From assembly GCF_034313845.1 (NCBI RefSeq), contig NZ_JAVIWN010000003.1: 64,000 nt of DNA, one strand, 5' to 3'. Position 1 is the stretch's first letter; every line of letters begins with the position of its first letter. The DNA comes from Actimicrobium sp034313845. Lineage in GTDB: Bacteria; Pseudomonadota; Gammaproteobacteria; Burkholderiales; Burkholderiaceae_D. Below, piece by piece: positions 25,751 through 34,815 of the stretch. The notes under the pieces are model-generated. The model did no database searches. It was not told the DNA's origin and saw only the letters and a program-made list of their open reading frames with translations. The translations under genes were made by a program, and so were the position numbers.

Positions 25751-28081
25751 GCGCGCTCGATCGCAAGCTCTGGCGCGACCTGTGGCAAATGAAAAGCCAG
25801 GCGCTGGCCATTGCGCTGGTGGTCATGTGCGGTGTCGGGACTTTCATCATGTTCCTGTCGACGCTCGATGCATTGCGCTCCACGCAGCAGCGCTACTACC
25901 GCGACTACCGCTTTGCCGAGGTCTTCGCCAGCCTCAAGCGTGCGCCCGAATCATTGCGCCTGCGCCTGCATGAGATCCCCGGCGTTGATCAGGTCGAGAC
26001 CCGTGTGATGGCGATGGTGCGACTCGATCTGCCCGGTTTTGCCGAGCCGGTGACCGCGCAGGTGGTGTCGGTATCCGAGCGCGGTAGCACCGGCCTGAAT
26101 GCGCTGCACTTGCGCTCCGGTCGTCTGCCGCAGCAAGCCGTTTGCACTGGCTCACCGGCTGCAACCGGGCGAGCGCTTCGGCGCGATCCTCAATGGCCGG
26201 CACCAGACACTGACCCTTGTCGGCACCGCGTTGTCTCCGGAATTCATACAGCAGTTGCGGCCCGGTTCGGCTTTCCCGGATGACCAGCGTTTCGGCGTGC
26301 TGTGGATGCACCGGCGCGCACTGGGGCAGGCGCTCGACTTGCAGGGCGCGTTCAATGATGTGGTTCTGACCCTGCATGCACGGGCCAGCGCGCAGACGGT
26401 CATCGATCAGGTCGATCAGCTGCTCAAACCCTATGGCGGGCTCGGTGCGATCGCGCGCAAGGACCAGCGCTCGCATCGTTTCCTGAATCAGGAGCTGACG
26501 CAACTGGGTACGCTGGCCAGCCTGTTTCCGGCGCTGTTCATGGGCATCGCTGCCTTCTTGCTGCATGTTGTCATCGGCCGGCTGGTGGTGATGCAGCGCC
26601 AGCAGATCGCAACCCTGAAAGCCTTCGGCTACACCAATCTGACCGTGCTTGGGCATTACCTGAAACTGGTAGCCGCGATTGTCGGGCTGGGCATTGTCGC
26701 AGGCAGTGCGCTGGGCACCTGGCTTGGGCAGGGCTTGTCCGGGATTTACGGAGCGTTTTATCACTTTCCGTACCTGCTGTTCCGGCTGCCTCCCGTCGTG
26801 GTCGTGCAGGCGGCGCTGACCAGCATGCTGGCAGCGGGTGCCGGTGCGGTGCTGGCAGTCTGGCGCGCTGCGAAGATGCGACCGGCACAGGCGATGCGAG
26901 CCGAGACACCGCCCCGCTACCGGGTCAGCTGGCCCGAACAGTTCGGTCTGCAACGCTGGCTGTCGCAACCGGCCCGGATGATCCTGCGCCAGTTGCAGCG
27001 ACGCGCAGTCAAGTCCGGGCTGACGCTGCTGGGCATTGCAATGGCCTGCGGAATCATCCTGACCGGGCTGTTCCAGCGCGACACCGTCGGCCATCTGCTG
27101 CATGTGCAGTTCGGTATGGCCCAGCGCGAAGACCTGTCACTGGTGTTCACGGAACCGACCGCTTACCGGGCACGCTTTGATTTGCTCGAACTGCCGGGCA
27201 TCACGCATGTCGAGGTATTCCGGACCTTGCCGGTATTGCTGCGGCACGGCCGCTCCAGCTACCGCAGCGTTATTCGCGGCATTGCGCCGGATGGTGACCT
27301 GCAGCGCCTGCTCGATGCCGACCTGCGACCGGTGGCGTTGCCTGACGACGGCGTGCTGCTGACGGATTTTTTGGCCGGGATGCTCGGCGTGCGGGTTGGC
27401 GACCGGCTCGAGGTGGCCGTGCTGGAAGGACACCAGCAAGTGCGCGAGCTGGTCGTCTCGGGATTGATACGCGAGTACATGGGGGTCTCGGTGACGATGA
27501 ACCTGGTGGCCTTGAACCGCTTCCTGCACGAAGGCCCGACCATTTCCGGTGCCTGGCTGGCCATCGACAGCGCCCGCCTGCCGGTGCTCTACGAGCGCTT
27601 CAAGACGATGCCGCGCATCGCTGGTGTCACCGAACGGGCGCAGGAAATCCGCAACTTCAACCGCGTGATGCAGACCACCATGCTGTTCTTCACCTATGTC
27701 GCGACCGTCTTTGCGGTCATCATCGCGTTCGGCGTGATCGACAACAGCGCCCGCATCGCGCTGACCGAGCGCGGCCGCGAACTCGCCAGCCTGCGCGTGC
27801 TGGGTTTTACCCGAGGCGAGATCGCCACCATCCTGCTCGGCGAACTCGGCTTACTGGTGCTGCTGGCGATTCCGCTGGGCTTGTGGCTGGGCATCGGCAT
27901 GTGTCATTACATCGCACATTCGATGCAGAACGACCTGTTTCGTGTGCCGGTCGTACTGATGCCCCAGACGTATGCGTTTGCGGCGACGGTGGTGCTGGTG
28001 GCGGCATGCCTGTCCGGGCTGGCGGTGCGCCGGCGGCTCGACCAGCTGGACCTGATCGGCGTGCTGAAGGAGGGGCGGTGA
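25747..28081 (+). pseudogene. FtsX-family ABC permease, interrupted by a frameshift
   Basis: The reading frame begins at 25747 (MSALDRKLWRDLWQMKSQAL) and keeps family character to LHLRSGRLPQQ, near 26,130. Homology then continues in another frame from about SKPFALAHRLQPGERF (26,140) to the stop at 28081. The segment that normally joins RSGRLP to the next strand seems shortened, so the lesion looks like a small deletion rather than a simple base slip. The rest is intact: an FtsX domain with three helices at about 26.5-26.9 kb, a second periplasmic region, and a final FtsX domain (LFFTYVATVFAVIIAFGVID). Both neighbours in the operon are intact, so a sequencing error, phase variation or recent loss are all possible. 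Confidence 0.8.
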
Positions 28082-29310
28082 TGGCGCTGCCACTGCCACT
28101 GCGGCCACCGCTGCCACCGGTTTCGGCTTCGGCGCGCCGCCGCATTATGCTGGTCTTGCTGGTGCTGCTGCTCGCCGCCGGGTTGTTCTTCGGCTTTCGC
28201 CCGCGTGCCATCGAGGTCGATCTTGGTACGGTGCAGCGTGCGCCGCTGCGCGTGCGCATCGAGCAGGAAGGCCGCACGCGGGTGGTCGACCGGTATGTCG
28301 TGGCCGCACCGGTGAACGGCTATGCACGACGCATCGCGCTGGAGATTGGCGATCCCATCGCGCGTGGCGCTACGCTGGTCGAGCTCGAGCCGGTGCGGGC
28401 CGAAGTCATCGATGAACGCCGCCGTGCCGAAGCCGAAGCGCGCATCGCGGCGGCGCGCAGCACGGTCGGTGCGGCCGAACAGCGCGCCAGTGCCGCAGCC
28501 AGCAGCGCCAGCCTGGCCAGCAACGAACTCGCGCGGGCGCGTACCTTGCGATTAGCCGGCTATACCTCGCAAGCTGCCGAAGAGCGCGCCACCAGCGATG
28601 CCACGCGCAGTGCTGCCGAGCTGCAATCGGCCAACTTTGCGGTCGCCACGGCGCGGCATGAGCTGGAGATCGCCCGCACTGCACTGAAGTACGCCGCCAG
28701 CAGTGGTAGCGCCGAGCCGGTGGTGCTGCGCGCGCCGGTGGACGGTCGCGTGCTGAAAATTGCACGCAAGAGCGAAGGCACGGTAGCCGCCGGCCAGCCG
28801 GTCATCGAGATTGGCGACCCGCGCGCGCTGGAGGTCGAGGTCGATGTGCTGTCGGCTGATGCGGTGCGACTGCATCCCGGCATGCGTGTGGTGTTCGAGC
28901 ATTGGGGCGGCGACGGCGAGCTGGCTGGCCGCGTGCGCCGGATCGAACCGGTCGGCTTTACCAAGGTCTCGGCGCTGGGCGTTGAAGAGCAGCGCGTCTG
29001 GGTGATCGTCGGATTCGATTCGGCACCATCGCAATGGCAGCGGTTGGGCGACGGCTATCGGGTCGAAGCCAGCTTCATCGTGTGGGAGTCGGCCGACGTG
29101 CTGCAGATTCCTGCCAGTGCCCTGTTTCGGGACGGTGAACGCTGGGCAGTGTTTGTCGTTGATAAAGGCAAAGCCGTCCGGCGAGTCATCGACATCGGCC
29201 AGCGCAATGGCTTGCAGGCGCAAGTGCTGTCCGGACTGCAGGCTGGCGAACAGGTGATCGTGCATCCGGATGACCGGGTGCACGATGGCAGCAAGGTAGC
29301 AGGCCGCTAG
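28081..29310 (+). CDS. HlyD/MacA-type periplasmic adaptor
   Basis: A 409-residue membrane-fusion protein. It has an N-terminal cytoplasmic tail rich in Pro and one membrane helix (LVLLVLLLAAGLFFGF). A biotinyl-lipoyl-like half follows (VAAPVNGYARRIALEIGDPI), then a coiled-coil hairpin of about 100 Ala/Glu/Arg-rich residues (RRRAEAEARIAAARST onward), the second lipoyl half (LRAPVDGRVLKI), and beta-barrel domains. Such adaptors link an inner-membrane ABC exporter to an outer-membrane channel. The ATG overlaps the TGA of the permease, so translation is coupled. No TolC-like gene is adjacent. Its partner permease is frameshifted, so the exporter may not be functional. Confidence 0.88.
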   Translation: MALPLPLRPPLPPVSASARRRIMLVLLVLLLAAGLFFGFRPRAIEVDLGTVQRAPLRVRIEQEGRTRVVDRYVVAAPVNGYARRIALEIGDPIARGATLVELEPVRAEVIDERRRAEAEARIAAARSTVGAAEQRASAAASSASLASNELARARTLRLAGYTSQAAEERATSDATRSAAELQSANFAVATARHELEIARTALKYAASSGSAEPVVLRAPVDGRVLKIARKSEGTVAAGQPVIEIGDPRALEVEVDVLSADAVRLHPGMRVVFEHWGGDGELAGRVRRIEPVGFTKVSALGVEEQRVWVIVGFDSAPSQWQRLGDGYRVEASFIVWESADVLQIPASALFRDGERWAVFVVDKGKAVRRVIDIGQRNGLQAQVLSGLQAGEQVIVHPDDRVHDGSKVAGR

Positions 29311-29314
29311 CGCG

Positions 29315-29932
29315 TCATGCCCAGTGGCCGAGACGCTGCATCCACTGCGCGATGGCGCGTTCGTTTTCACCACCGGCTTCGTGCCAGGCTTGCATGTCGG
29401 GCTGGTCTTCGGCTAACCGGTGCTGGCCCAGCTTGAACTTGCCTTCGAGCTGGTCGACCCGAATCGTGAAGCCAACGATCGCCTTGAGCAGACCCTCGCG
29501 CAAGCCGGTATCGAGCTGGTCGAACTGGGCGTGGTAGCCCGGTTCGTTCTGCTCCACCAGGCTGGCCAGCAAGGCCAGCTTGGCGTCGACGTCGTGTTCG
29601 ATGAGTGCGGTGCCGCTGGCATGGACCGCAATGTAATTCCAGGTCGGCACGCGATTCTTGCCGACATACCGCGTCGGTGAAATATACGTGTGCGGTCCCT
29701 GAAAAATCACCAGCGCAGCGGGGTCGGCCTGCAGCGCCTGCCAGTGCGGATTGGCGCGCGCGACGTGACCATCGATCCGTACTGCGCCATCGACCTGCCG
29801 CGCCAGCACCGGCACGTGGGTGGCAAACAGTTTGCCGTCCACGTTCGAGACCAGCGTGGCGAACGGATAGCGCTGCATCACTTCAAGCAGCAGCGCCGGA
29901 TCGTCCTCGCGGAAGTGCTGCGGCACGTACAT
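29315..29932 (-). CDS. FMN-binding PaiB-type regulator
   Basis: A 205-residue protein of the PaiB family, which has a split-barrel FMN-binding fold. It begins MYVPQHFREDDPALLLEVM, with the following FATLVSNVDGKLFATHVPVL block and the central GPHTYISPTRY and VPTWNYIAVH signatures. Bacillus PaiB represses sporulation and protease genes, but most family members are of unknown function. Its start lies two bases from the stop of the aminotransferase gene on the same strand, so the two are probably co-transcribed. Confidence 0.88.
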   Translation of the reverse strand: MYVPQHFREDDPALLLEVMQRYPFATLVSNVDGKLFATHVPVLARQVDGAVRIDGHVARANPHWQALQADPAALVIFQGPHTYISPTRYVGKNRVPTWNYIAVHASGTALIEHDVDAKLALLASLVEQNEPGYHAQFDQLDTGLREGLLKAIVGFTIRVDQLEGKFKLGQHRLAEDQPDMQAWHEAGGENERAIAQWMQRLGHWA

Positions 29933-29934
29933 GC

Positions 29935-31137
29935 TTAGTGACCGAGGTCGCGCATCACTTTTGAAAGCATCGCCAGCATCTGGTCGATCTCGGCATGCGT
30001 GACGTTGAGTGCCGGCATGAAGCGCAACAGGTCGGGGCGTGGCGAGTTCAGCAGCAGACCGAGCGGTTCGAGGTTACGTGCCGCTTCGACCAGTTGCGGA
30101 CCGATATCCTTGCCCAGCATCAGCGCACGCAGCAAGCCTTCGCCACGTTCGCCCTGCAAGCCGTGTTCGGCGCACAGGGCCAGCAAGCCTTGCTGCAAAT
30201 AGGCACCGCGTTCACGCACCGTTGGCAGGAAATCTGGTGCCAGTAGCGCATCGATCACGGCCACGCCGACGGCCGCCATCAGCGGATTGCCGTTGTAGGT
30301 GCCGCCCTGGTCGCCCGGTTCAAAGCAGGCGATTTCTTCGCGGCACAGCAGGGCGGCCAATGGCACGCCGCCACCAATGCCTTTGCCCAGCGTCATGATG
30401 TCCGGCTCGATGCCCGACAACTGATAGCCGAACAATTCGCCGGTGCGGCCCATGCCGCTCTGGACTTCATCGACCATCAGCAGAATGCCGCGCTCTTTGG
30501 TCAGGGCCCGCAAGGCCTGCATGAATTCGCGTGTGGCCGGAATGACGCCGCCTTCGCCCTGGACCGGTTCGAGCATCACGCCAATGGTGGTGTCGGTGAT
30601 CAGGCGTTCGACGCTGGTGATGTCATTGAGGTCGGCTTTCGGAAAGCCCGGTACCTGCGGCGCGTACATCGTGTCCCAGCCCGGCTTGCCACTGGCCGAC
30701 ATCGTGGCCAGGGTACGGCCATGGAAGCTGTGGTCGAAGGTAATGATTTCGTAGCGATTTTCGCCCGCGGCATTCTTGAATTTCTTGCCGTATTTGCGCG
30801 CCAGCTTGATCGCTCCTTCATTGGCTTCGGCACCGCTACTGGCAAAAAAGACCCGGTCAAAACACGAGTTTGCGGTCAGCCGTGCAGCCAGTGCAATCGA
30901 TGGCTCGTTGAAGAAGGCCGGTGACGGGTTGATTACCTTTTTCGATTGCGCGAGCAGCGCATCGCTGATGCATTGCGGTGCATGTCCAAGGCAGTTGACC
31001 GCCCAGCCCTGCAGGTAATCGAGATAGCGCTTGCCGGTACTGTCGGTGAGCCACATCCCGCTGCCTTCGGTAAAGACAATATGGGGACGGTTCGTAATGA
31101 ACATCAGCGCATTGGTTTCGTATTGGTTGAATTCCAT
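29935..31137 (-). CDS. argD: Acetylornithine-type class III aminotransferase
   Basis: A 400-residue PLP-dependent class III aminotransferase. The family blocks are YLDYLQGWAVNCLGHAP, FASSGAEANEGAIKLARKYG, HSFHGRTLATMSASGKP, the Asp-containing LLMVDEVQSGMGRTG, and the PLP-Lys in MTLGKGIGGGVPLAALL. The closest assignment is acetylornithine aminotransferase of arginine synthesis. Ornithine- and succinylornithine-type enzymes look similar and cannot be fully excluded. The ribosome site is weak. No other arginine gene lies nearby. Confidence 0.85.
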   Translation of the reverse strand: MEFNQYETNALMFITNRPHIVFTEGSGMWLTDSTGKRYLDYLQGWAVNCLGHAPQCISDALLAQSKKVINPSPAFFNEPSIALAARLTANSCFDRVFFASSGAEANEGAIKLARKYGKKFKNAAGENRYEIITFDHSFHGRTLATMSASGKPGWDTMYAPQVPGFPKADLNDITSVERLITDTTIGVMLEPVQGEGGVIPATREFMQALRALTKERGILLMVDEVQSGMGRTGELFGYQLSGIEPDIMTLGKGIGGGVPLAALLCREEIACFEPGDQGGTYNGNPLMAAVGVAVIDALLAPDFLPTVRERGAYLQQGLLALCAEHGLQGERGEGLLRALMLGKDIGPQLVEAARNLEPLGLLLNSPRPDLLRFMPALNVTHAEIDQMLAMLSKVMRDLGH

Positions 31138-31184
31138 TTTCAGCGACTCCGCAAAAAGGTAAGGGCAAAGAAAAATCAGGCGAA

Positions 31185-31211
31185 AAAAAAGCCACAGGAT
31201 CAGCCTGTGGC
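31185..31211 (-). terminator. Intrinsic terminator of the ferredoxin-flavin reductase gene
   Basis: A perfect stem GCCACAGG (31191-31198) with CCTGTGGC (31204-31211), loop ATCAG. On the minus strand it is followed by eight T residues. It ends leftward transcription from the reductase and isolates the argD-paiB transcript. Confidence 0.88.
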
Positions 31212-31346
31212 ATCGGGATCAGTGAACGATCACCCGTGCGGCTTCCCGGACTGAGGCAGTCGGGATGGGCGTCGCGCGTGTTGTCTGGTGAGGTTCATGA
31301 CCCGATGGTAGGGCGTTTGGCACGGGGCGTCAAAGCGTTTTTCAAC

Positions 31347-32390
31347 TCATCCGGGAACCGTTGGATTGGCGGCGATATCGGCTTCGCTGGTGAAGGCATC
31401 GGCAAAGAACTCTTCTGCGGGCAAATGGCAGTGCTCCACGAACTCGCGTTGCGCGGCATCGACCATGACCGGGACGCCACAGGCATACACCTGATACGCG
31501 CTCAGATCGGGAAAGTCGTCCATTACGGCGCGATGGACAAAGTCGGTCCGGCCCTGCCAGTGGTCTTCGGGCATGGCATTCGATACCACCGGTACGTAAG
31601 TGAAACCGGGCACGTTGCGGGCCCATTCTTCACACAGGGCGTTCATGTACAAATCGTGCGGGCGACGACCGCCCCAGTACAAGGTCATCGACCGGCCGCT
31701 GTTTTTTTCGATGGCTTGTTCGATGATGGCCTTGATCGGCGCAAAGCCGGTGCCGGAGGCAACCAGTACCATCGGCTTGGCGGATTCATCACGCAAAAAG
31801 AAGGTGCCGTGCGGGCCTTCAAAGCGCAGGATGTCGCGCTCTTTCATCGTGTTGAACACATGGTCGGTGAACAGGCCACCGGGTGTATGGCGGACATGCA
31901 GCGTGATCTGTTCGTCGAGATGCGGTGCGTTGGCCATGCTGTAGCTGCGGCGTTTGCCATCCTTGAGCAGGAATTCGATGTACTGACCGGCACGATATTG
32001 CAACCGTTCGCTGGCCGGCAATTGCAGGGCCAGCAGCATGACGTCGTCGGTCAGGCGTTCGAGTTTTGCAACGCGGGATGGTAATTTCTTGATCGGAAAA
32101 TCGCCGATGCCGGCCACTTCGCGCACTTCGATGTGCAGATCGCCGTGGGGCATGGCGCAGCAAAACAGCGCGCCACCGGCTTCTTCTTCGTCCACCGACA
32201 GGGCTCTGGCCTGATGCGTTCCATGGGTGACGGCACCACTGAGGACTTTACCTTTGCAGCTGCCGCAGGCGCCATTTTTGCAGCCATATGGCAGGCCGAC
32301 GCCGGCGCGGATTGCCGCTGCCAGGACGGTTTCATCGGCAGCACAGCTGAACTGGTGCCCGCTAGGAGCGACGGTAATCTGGAAAGTCAT
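31347..32390 (-). CDS. 2Fe-2S ferredoxin-flavin oxidoreductase (AscD-like)
   Basis: A 347-residue fusion. The N-terminal plant-type ferredoxin domain has cluster ligands Cys37, Cys42, Cys45 and a late Cys at 77 or 78 (GCKNGACGSCKGKV, then LFCCAMP). It is joined to an FAD/NAD(P)H reductase domain with the flavin motif RSYSMAN, the GGLFTDHVF block, VLVASGTGFAPIKAI and the C-terminal YACGVPVMVDAA. The closest family is CDP-6-deoxy-delta-3,4-glucoseen reductase-like; such names often cover general electron-transfer proteins, and no sugar pathway genes are nearby. It is divergent from the epimerase gene, with only 12 bp between their starts, so their promoters must overlap the opposite gene. Confidence 0.85.
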   Translation of the reverse strand: MTFQITVAPSGHQFSCAADETVLAAAIRAGVGLPYGCKNGACGSCKGKVLSGAVTHGTHQARALSVDEEEAGGALFCCAMPHGDLHIEVREVAGIGDFPIKKLPSRVAKLERLTDDVMLLALQLPASERLQYRAGQYIEFLLKDGKRRSYSMANAPHLDEQITLHVRHTPGGLFTDHVFNTMKERDILRFEGPHGTFFLRDESAKPMVLVASGTGFAPIKAIIEQAIEKNSGRSMTLYWGGRRPHDLYMNALCEEWARNVPGFTYVPVVSNAMPEDHWQGRTDFVHRAVMDDFPDLSAYQVYACGVPVMVDAAQREFVEHCHLPAEEFFADAFTSEADIAANPTVPG

Positions 32391-32402
32391 ACAATCCTGA
32401 AC

Positions 32403-33293
32403 ATGAATAAAAGTCTGACTACAAAAAAAATTGGCCTGCCGCGTTTGCTGATCATCGGATGTGGCGATGTCGGGATGCGCTTGTTGCCACTGCTACGCGA
32501 ACGCTTCCGGATTGTCGCCGTGACCAGTCAGCCTGGCCGCGTTGCCGAACTGCGTGCCGCCGGTGCCGTACCGATCGTCGCCAACCTCGACGAGCGACCC
32601 AGTCTTGCGCGTCTGGCGCGACTGGCACCCTACGTGGTCCACTTGGCACCACCACAAAGCGAAGGCACGACCGACCGGCGCACACGCAACTTGTGCGCCA
32701 TTTTACCTGACGCAGCCACTGTCGTTTATGTCAGCACCAGCGGCGTGTATGGAGATTGCGCGGGCACGCTCATTGATGAAACCCGGCCGGTCAATCCGGT
32801 CAACGCGCGCGCGAAGCGACGGGTCGATGCCGAGCAGGTTTTGCGCACCTGGGCCCGGCGTGCACATGGCCGGCTCGGCATCCTGCGCGTGCCCGGAATT
32901 TATGGTGCCGACCGCTTGCCGCTGGAGCGTTTGCGCAAAGGCACGCCGGCACTGATTGCTGCGGATGACGTCTACACCAACCACATCCATGCCGATGATC
33001 TGGCGCGGATCATCGTGACCGCGTTGTTCCGCTTGCAGCCAAACCGGGTCGTGCACACGGTCGATGATTCGGCGATGAAGATGGGCGAGTATTTCGATAC
33101 CGTTGCCGATGCCTTCGGCCTGCCGCGACCGCCGCGCCTGCCGCGTGTCGAATTACGCGAACTGGTCTCGCCGATGCTGCTGTCATTCATGTCGGAGTCG
33201 CGCCAGTTGAGCAACCGGCGACTGAAGCAGGAACTTGGCGTGCGCCTGCGTTATCCCACGGTGAATGATGCCTTGCGTGCGATTAAATTGTGA
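32403..33293 (+). CDS. Extended-SDR sugar-epimerase-like protein (YeeZ-like)
   Basis: A 296-residue NAD(P)-binding protein. The Rossmann motif is LLIIGCGDVGMRLL (GxGxxG), followed by YVSTSGVYGD with the Ser/Thr-Tyr region. YGDCAGTLIDE is typical of extended SDR epimerases, and LRVPGIYGADRLPLERLRKG is also present. The usual YxxxK catalytic motif is not clearly present (Ala-Lys at NARAKRRVDAE), which suggests an atypical role, as in the YeeZ group. The frame is open well upstream, but the ATG at 32403 fits the start of the fold. The function is not known. Confidence 0.75.
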   Translation: MNKSLTTKKIGLPRLLIIGCGDVGMRLLPLLRERFRIVAVTSQPGRVAELRAAGAVPIVANLDERPSLARLARLAPYVVHLAPPQSEGTTDRRTRNLCAILPDAATVVYVSTSGVYGDCAGTLIDETRPVNPVNARAKRRVDAEQVLRTWARRAHGRLGILRVPGIYGADRLPLERLRKGTPALIAADDVYTNHIHADDLARIIVTALFRLQPNRVVHTVDDSAMKMGEYFDTVADAFGLPRPPRLPRVELRELVSPMLLSFMSESRQLSNRRLKQELGVRLRYPTVNDALRAIKL

Positions 33294-33407
33294 GTCAGCT
33301 TGGACACGGTCATGGGTGCTGACGCACGTACGTCTTTCGCTATCGTGGGTTAGGATGGTTACTCGTATTTAGCTTCATTTTTAAATTTCCCAGATAAAGG
33401 ATCCGCG

Positions 33408-33713
33408 ATGAAAAACTTGACGACTTCACTGATTGCCGGCGCACTGCTGTGTATTTCCTCCGCTACGTTCGCTGCCAGCCACACGGCAGCGCCATCAGCA
33501 CCGATGTCTGAAGATGGCGCCAAGCCGATGATGCACAAGGAAAAAGACGGCAAGCATATGGCGATGATGATGGAAATGGATACCAACGGCGATGGCATGA
33601 TTTCCAAAGAGGAATTCATGAAGCATCACGAAAAAATGTTCGATGCGATGCCGAAGAACAAGGATGGACTGGTCGACCTGAAAGCCATGCATGCGCCGGC
33701 AATGAAGAAATAG
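33408..33713 (+). CDS. Exported EF-hand protein
   Basis: A 101-residue protein with a signal peptide (to about SSATFAASHT). It has one complete calcium-binding EF-hand loop, DTNGDGMISKEE (residues 58-69), and a second, shorter acidic loop KNKDGLVDL near the C-terminus. The chain is rich in Met and Lys. Periplasmic EF-hand proteins of this kind are common in Burkholderiales, and their role is unclear. AAAGGATCC precedes the ATG. It is a single gene, with no terminator visible downstream. Confidence 0.82.
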   Translation: MKNLTTSLIAGALLCISSATFAASHTAAPSAPMSEDGAKPMMHKEKDGKHMAMMMEMDTNGDGMISKEEFMKHHEKMFDAMPKNKDGLVDLKAMHAPAMKK

Positions 33714-33761
33714 ATTTTTCGTACCAGCGAACGCATGCGAAGCCGTTAATTTAACCGCCGG

Positions 33762-34712
33762 TCACACAGGGTTCGAAACACCCTCAGTGGCAGTAATGGG
33801 CCGGATGTTAAGCGATGCTTCGAAATGCGAGATCAGCGCCTGCACTTTGGGCGCGTGTTCGCGACTGCGCTGCCAGACAATATGTAGCGGCAGTCCCTGC
33901 GTCGCAAGCTGGGGCAATATCTTGACCAGGCGTCCGTCCTGGATTTGTTGCCCGACGAGCCAGGTAGCGAGTTGGGCAATCCCCAAACCTCTTTCTACGG
34001 CGGCGACTTGCGCCTCGGCCTGGGCAAGCACAATCCGGCCGCTGACCTGTTGTCGCGCCAATGGCTTTTGCTCCTCTTTGATTAACAAGGGGCTGGAACT
34101 CCCATCTGCTTTCCCATAAAGAATGATGTCGTGATTCAGCAGATCATTGACGTCGCGGGGCTGTCCGTGCGCCGAGAGGTAGCCTGGCGAGGCGCAAAAA
34201 ATCAGTTCTTCATATCCCAGGCACTTGTAGCCGACAGTTGCCGGCCACGTGTCATCCCCGCCGATTCTCACCACGACGTCCAGGCCATCTTCTACGACGT
34301 CGACAAACCGGTCGGTAAACGATACGTGGGGGATGACTTGCGGGTATTTTTCGGCAAAGGTCAAGACGGATGCAGACGCTTGTATTCGACCGAAGGTCGC
34401 CGGTAAATCCACTCTCAGTCGTCCGGAAGGAATACTTTCTTCACCGGACAGTATCCGTTCCGCCGCCTCCACCTCATCAAGCACCCGTGCGCAGACCTTG
34501 TAGAACTCCTCGCCGGCGTCGGTCATCTCCAGTTTGCGTGTGGTCCGTTCGAATAGCGGTTTCTTCAATCGGGACTCGAGCCGGGCAATTGCCTTTCCCA
34601 CTGCCGACTTAGTCAAATTGAGACGATCGGCGGCAGCCGTGAAGCTGCCTGCTTCTACGACGGCAACGAATGTTTCAAGGCCTTTCAGACGTTCTGCGGG
34701 TGTCATGGTCAA
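33762..34712 (-). CDS. LysR-family transcriptional regulator
   Basis: A 316-residue LysR-type regulator. The N-terminal winged helix (LKGLETFVAVVEAGSFTAAADRLNLTKSAVGKAIARLE) is followed by the linker helix and the periplasmic-binding-type effector domain (PSGRLRVDLPATFGR, DGLDVVVRIGG, AAVERGLGIAQL). This resembles the group of LysR regulators that control neighbouring drug or quinone stress genes. It is divergent from the MFS transporter gene across about 100 AT-rich bases, the usual arrangement for direct control. The effector is unknown. Confidence 0.92.
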   Translation of the reverse strand: MTMTPAERLKGLETFVAVVEAGSFTAAADRLNLTKSAVGKAIARLESRLKKPLFERTTRKLEMTDAGEEFYKVCARVLDEVEAAERILSGEESIPSGRLRVDLPATFGRIQASASVLTFAEKYPQVIPHVSFTDRFVDVVEDGLDVVVRIGGDDTWPATVGYKCLGYEELIFCASPGYLSAHGQPRDVNDLLNHDIILYGKADGSSSPLLIKEEQKPLARQQVSGRIVLAQAEAQVAAVERGLGIAQLATWLVGQQIQDGRLVKILPQLATQGLPLHIVWQRSREHAPKVQALISHFEASLNIRPITATEGVSNPV

Positions 34713-34815
34713 GTTTTAAGTGGAAATTATTTCTACAGTATCAAAGAATTTATATCCGCAACAAGAATTTAATTCCTATATATGATGAACTCTGTCTTTT
34801 TTAGAGTGAACTGCA

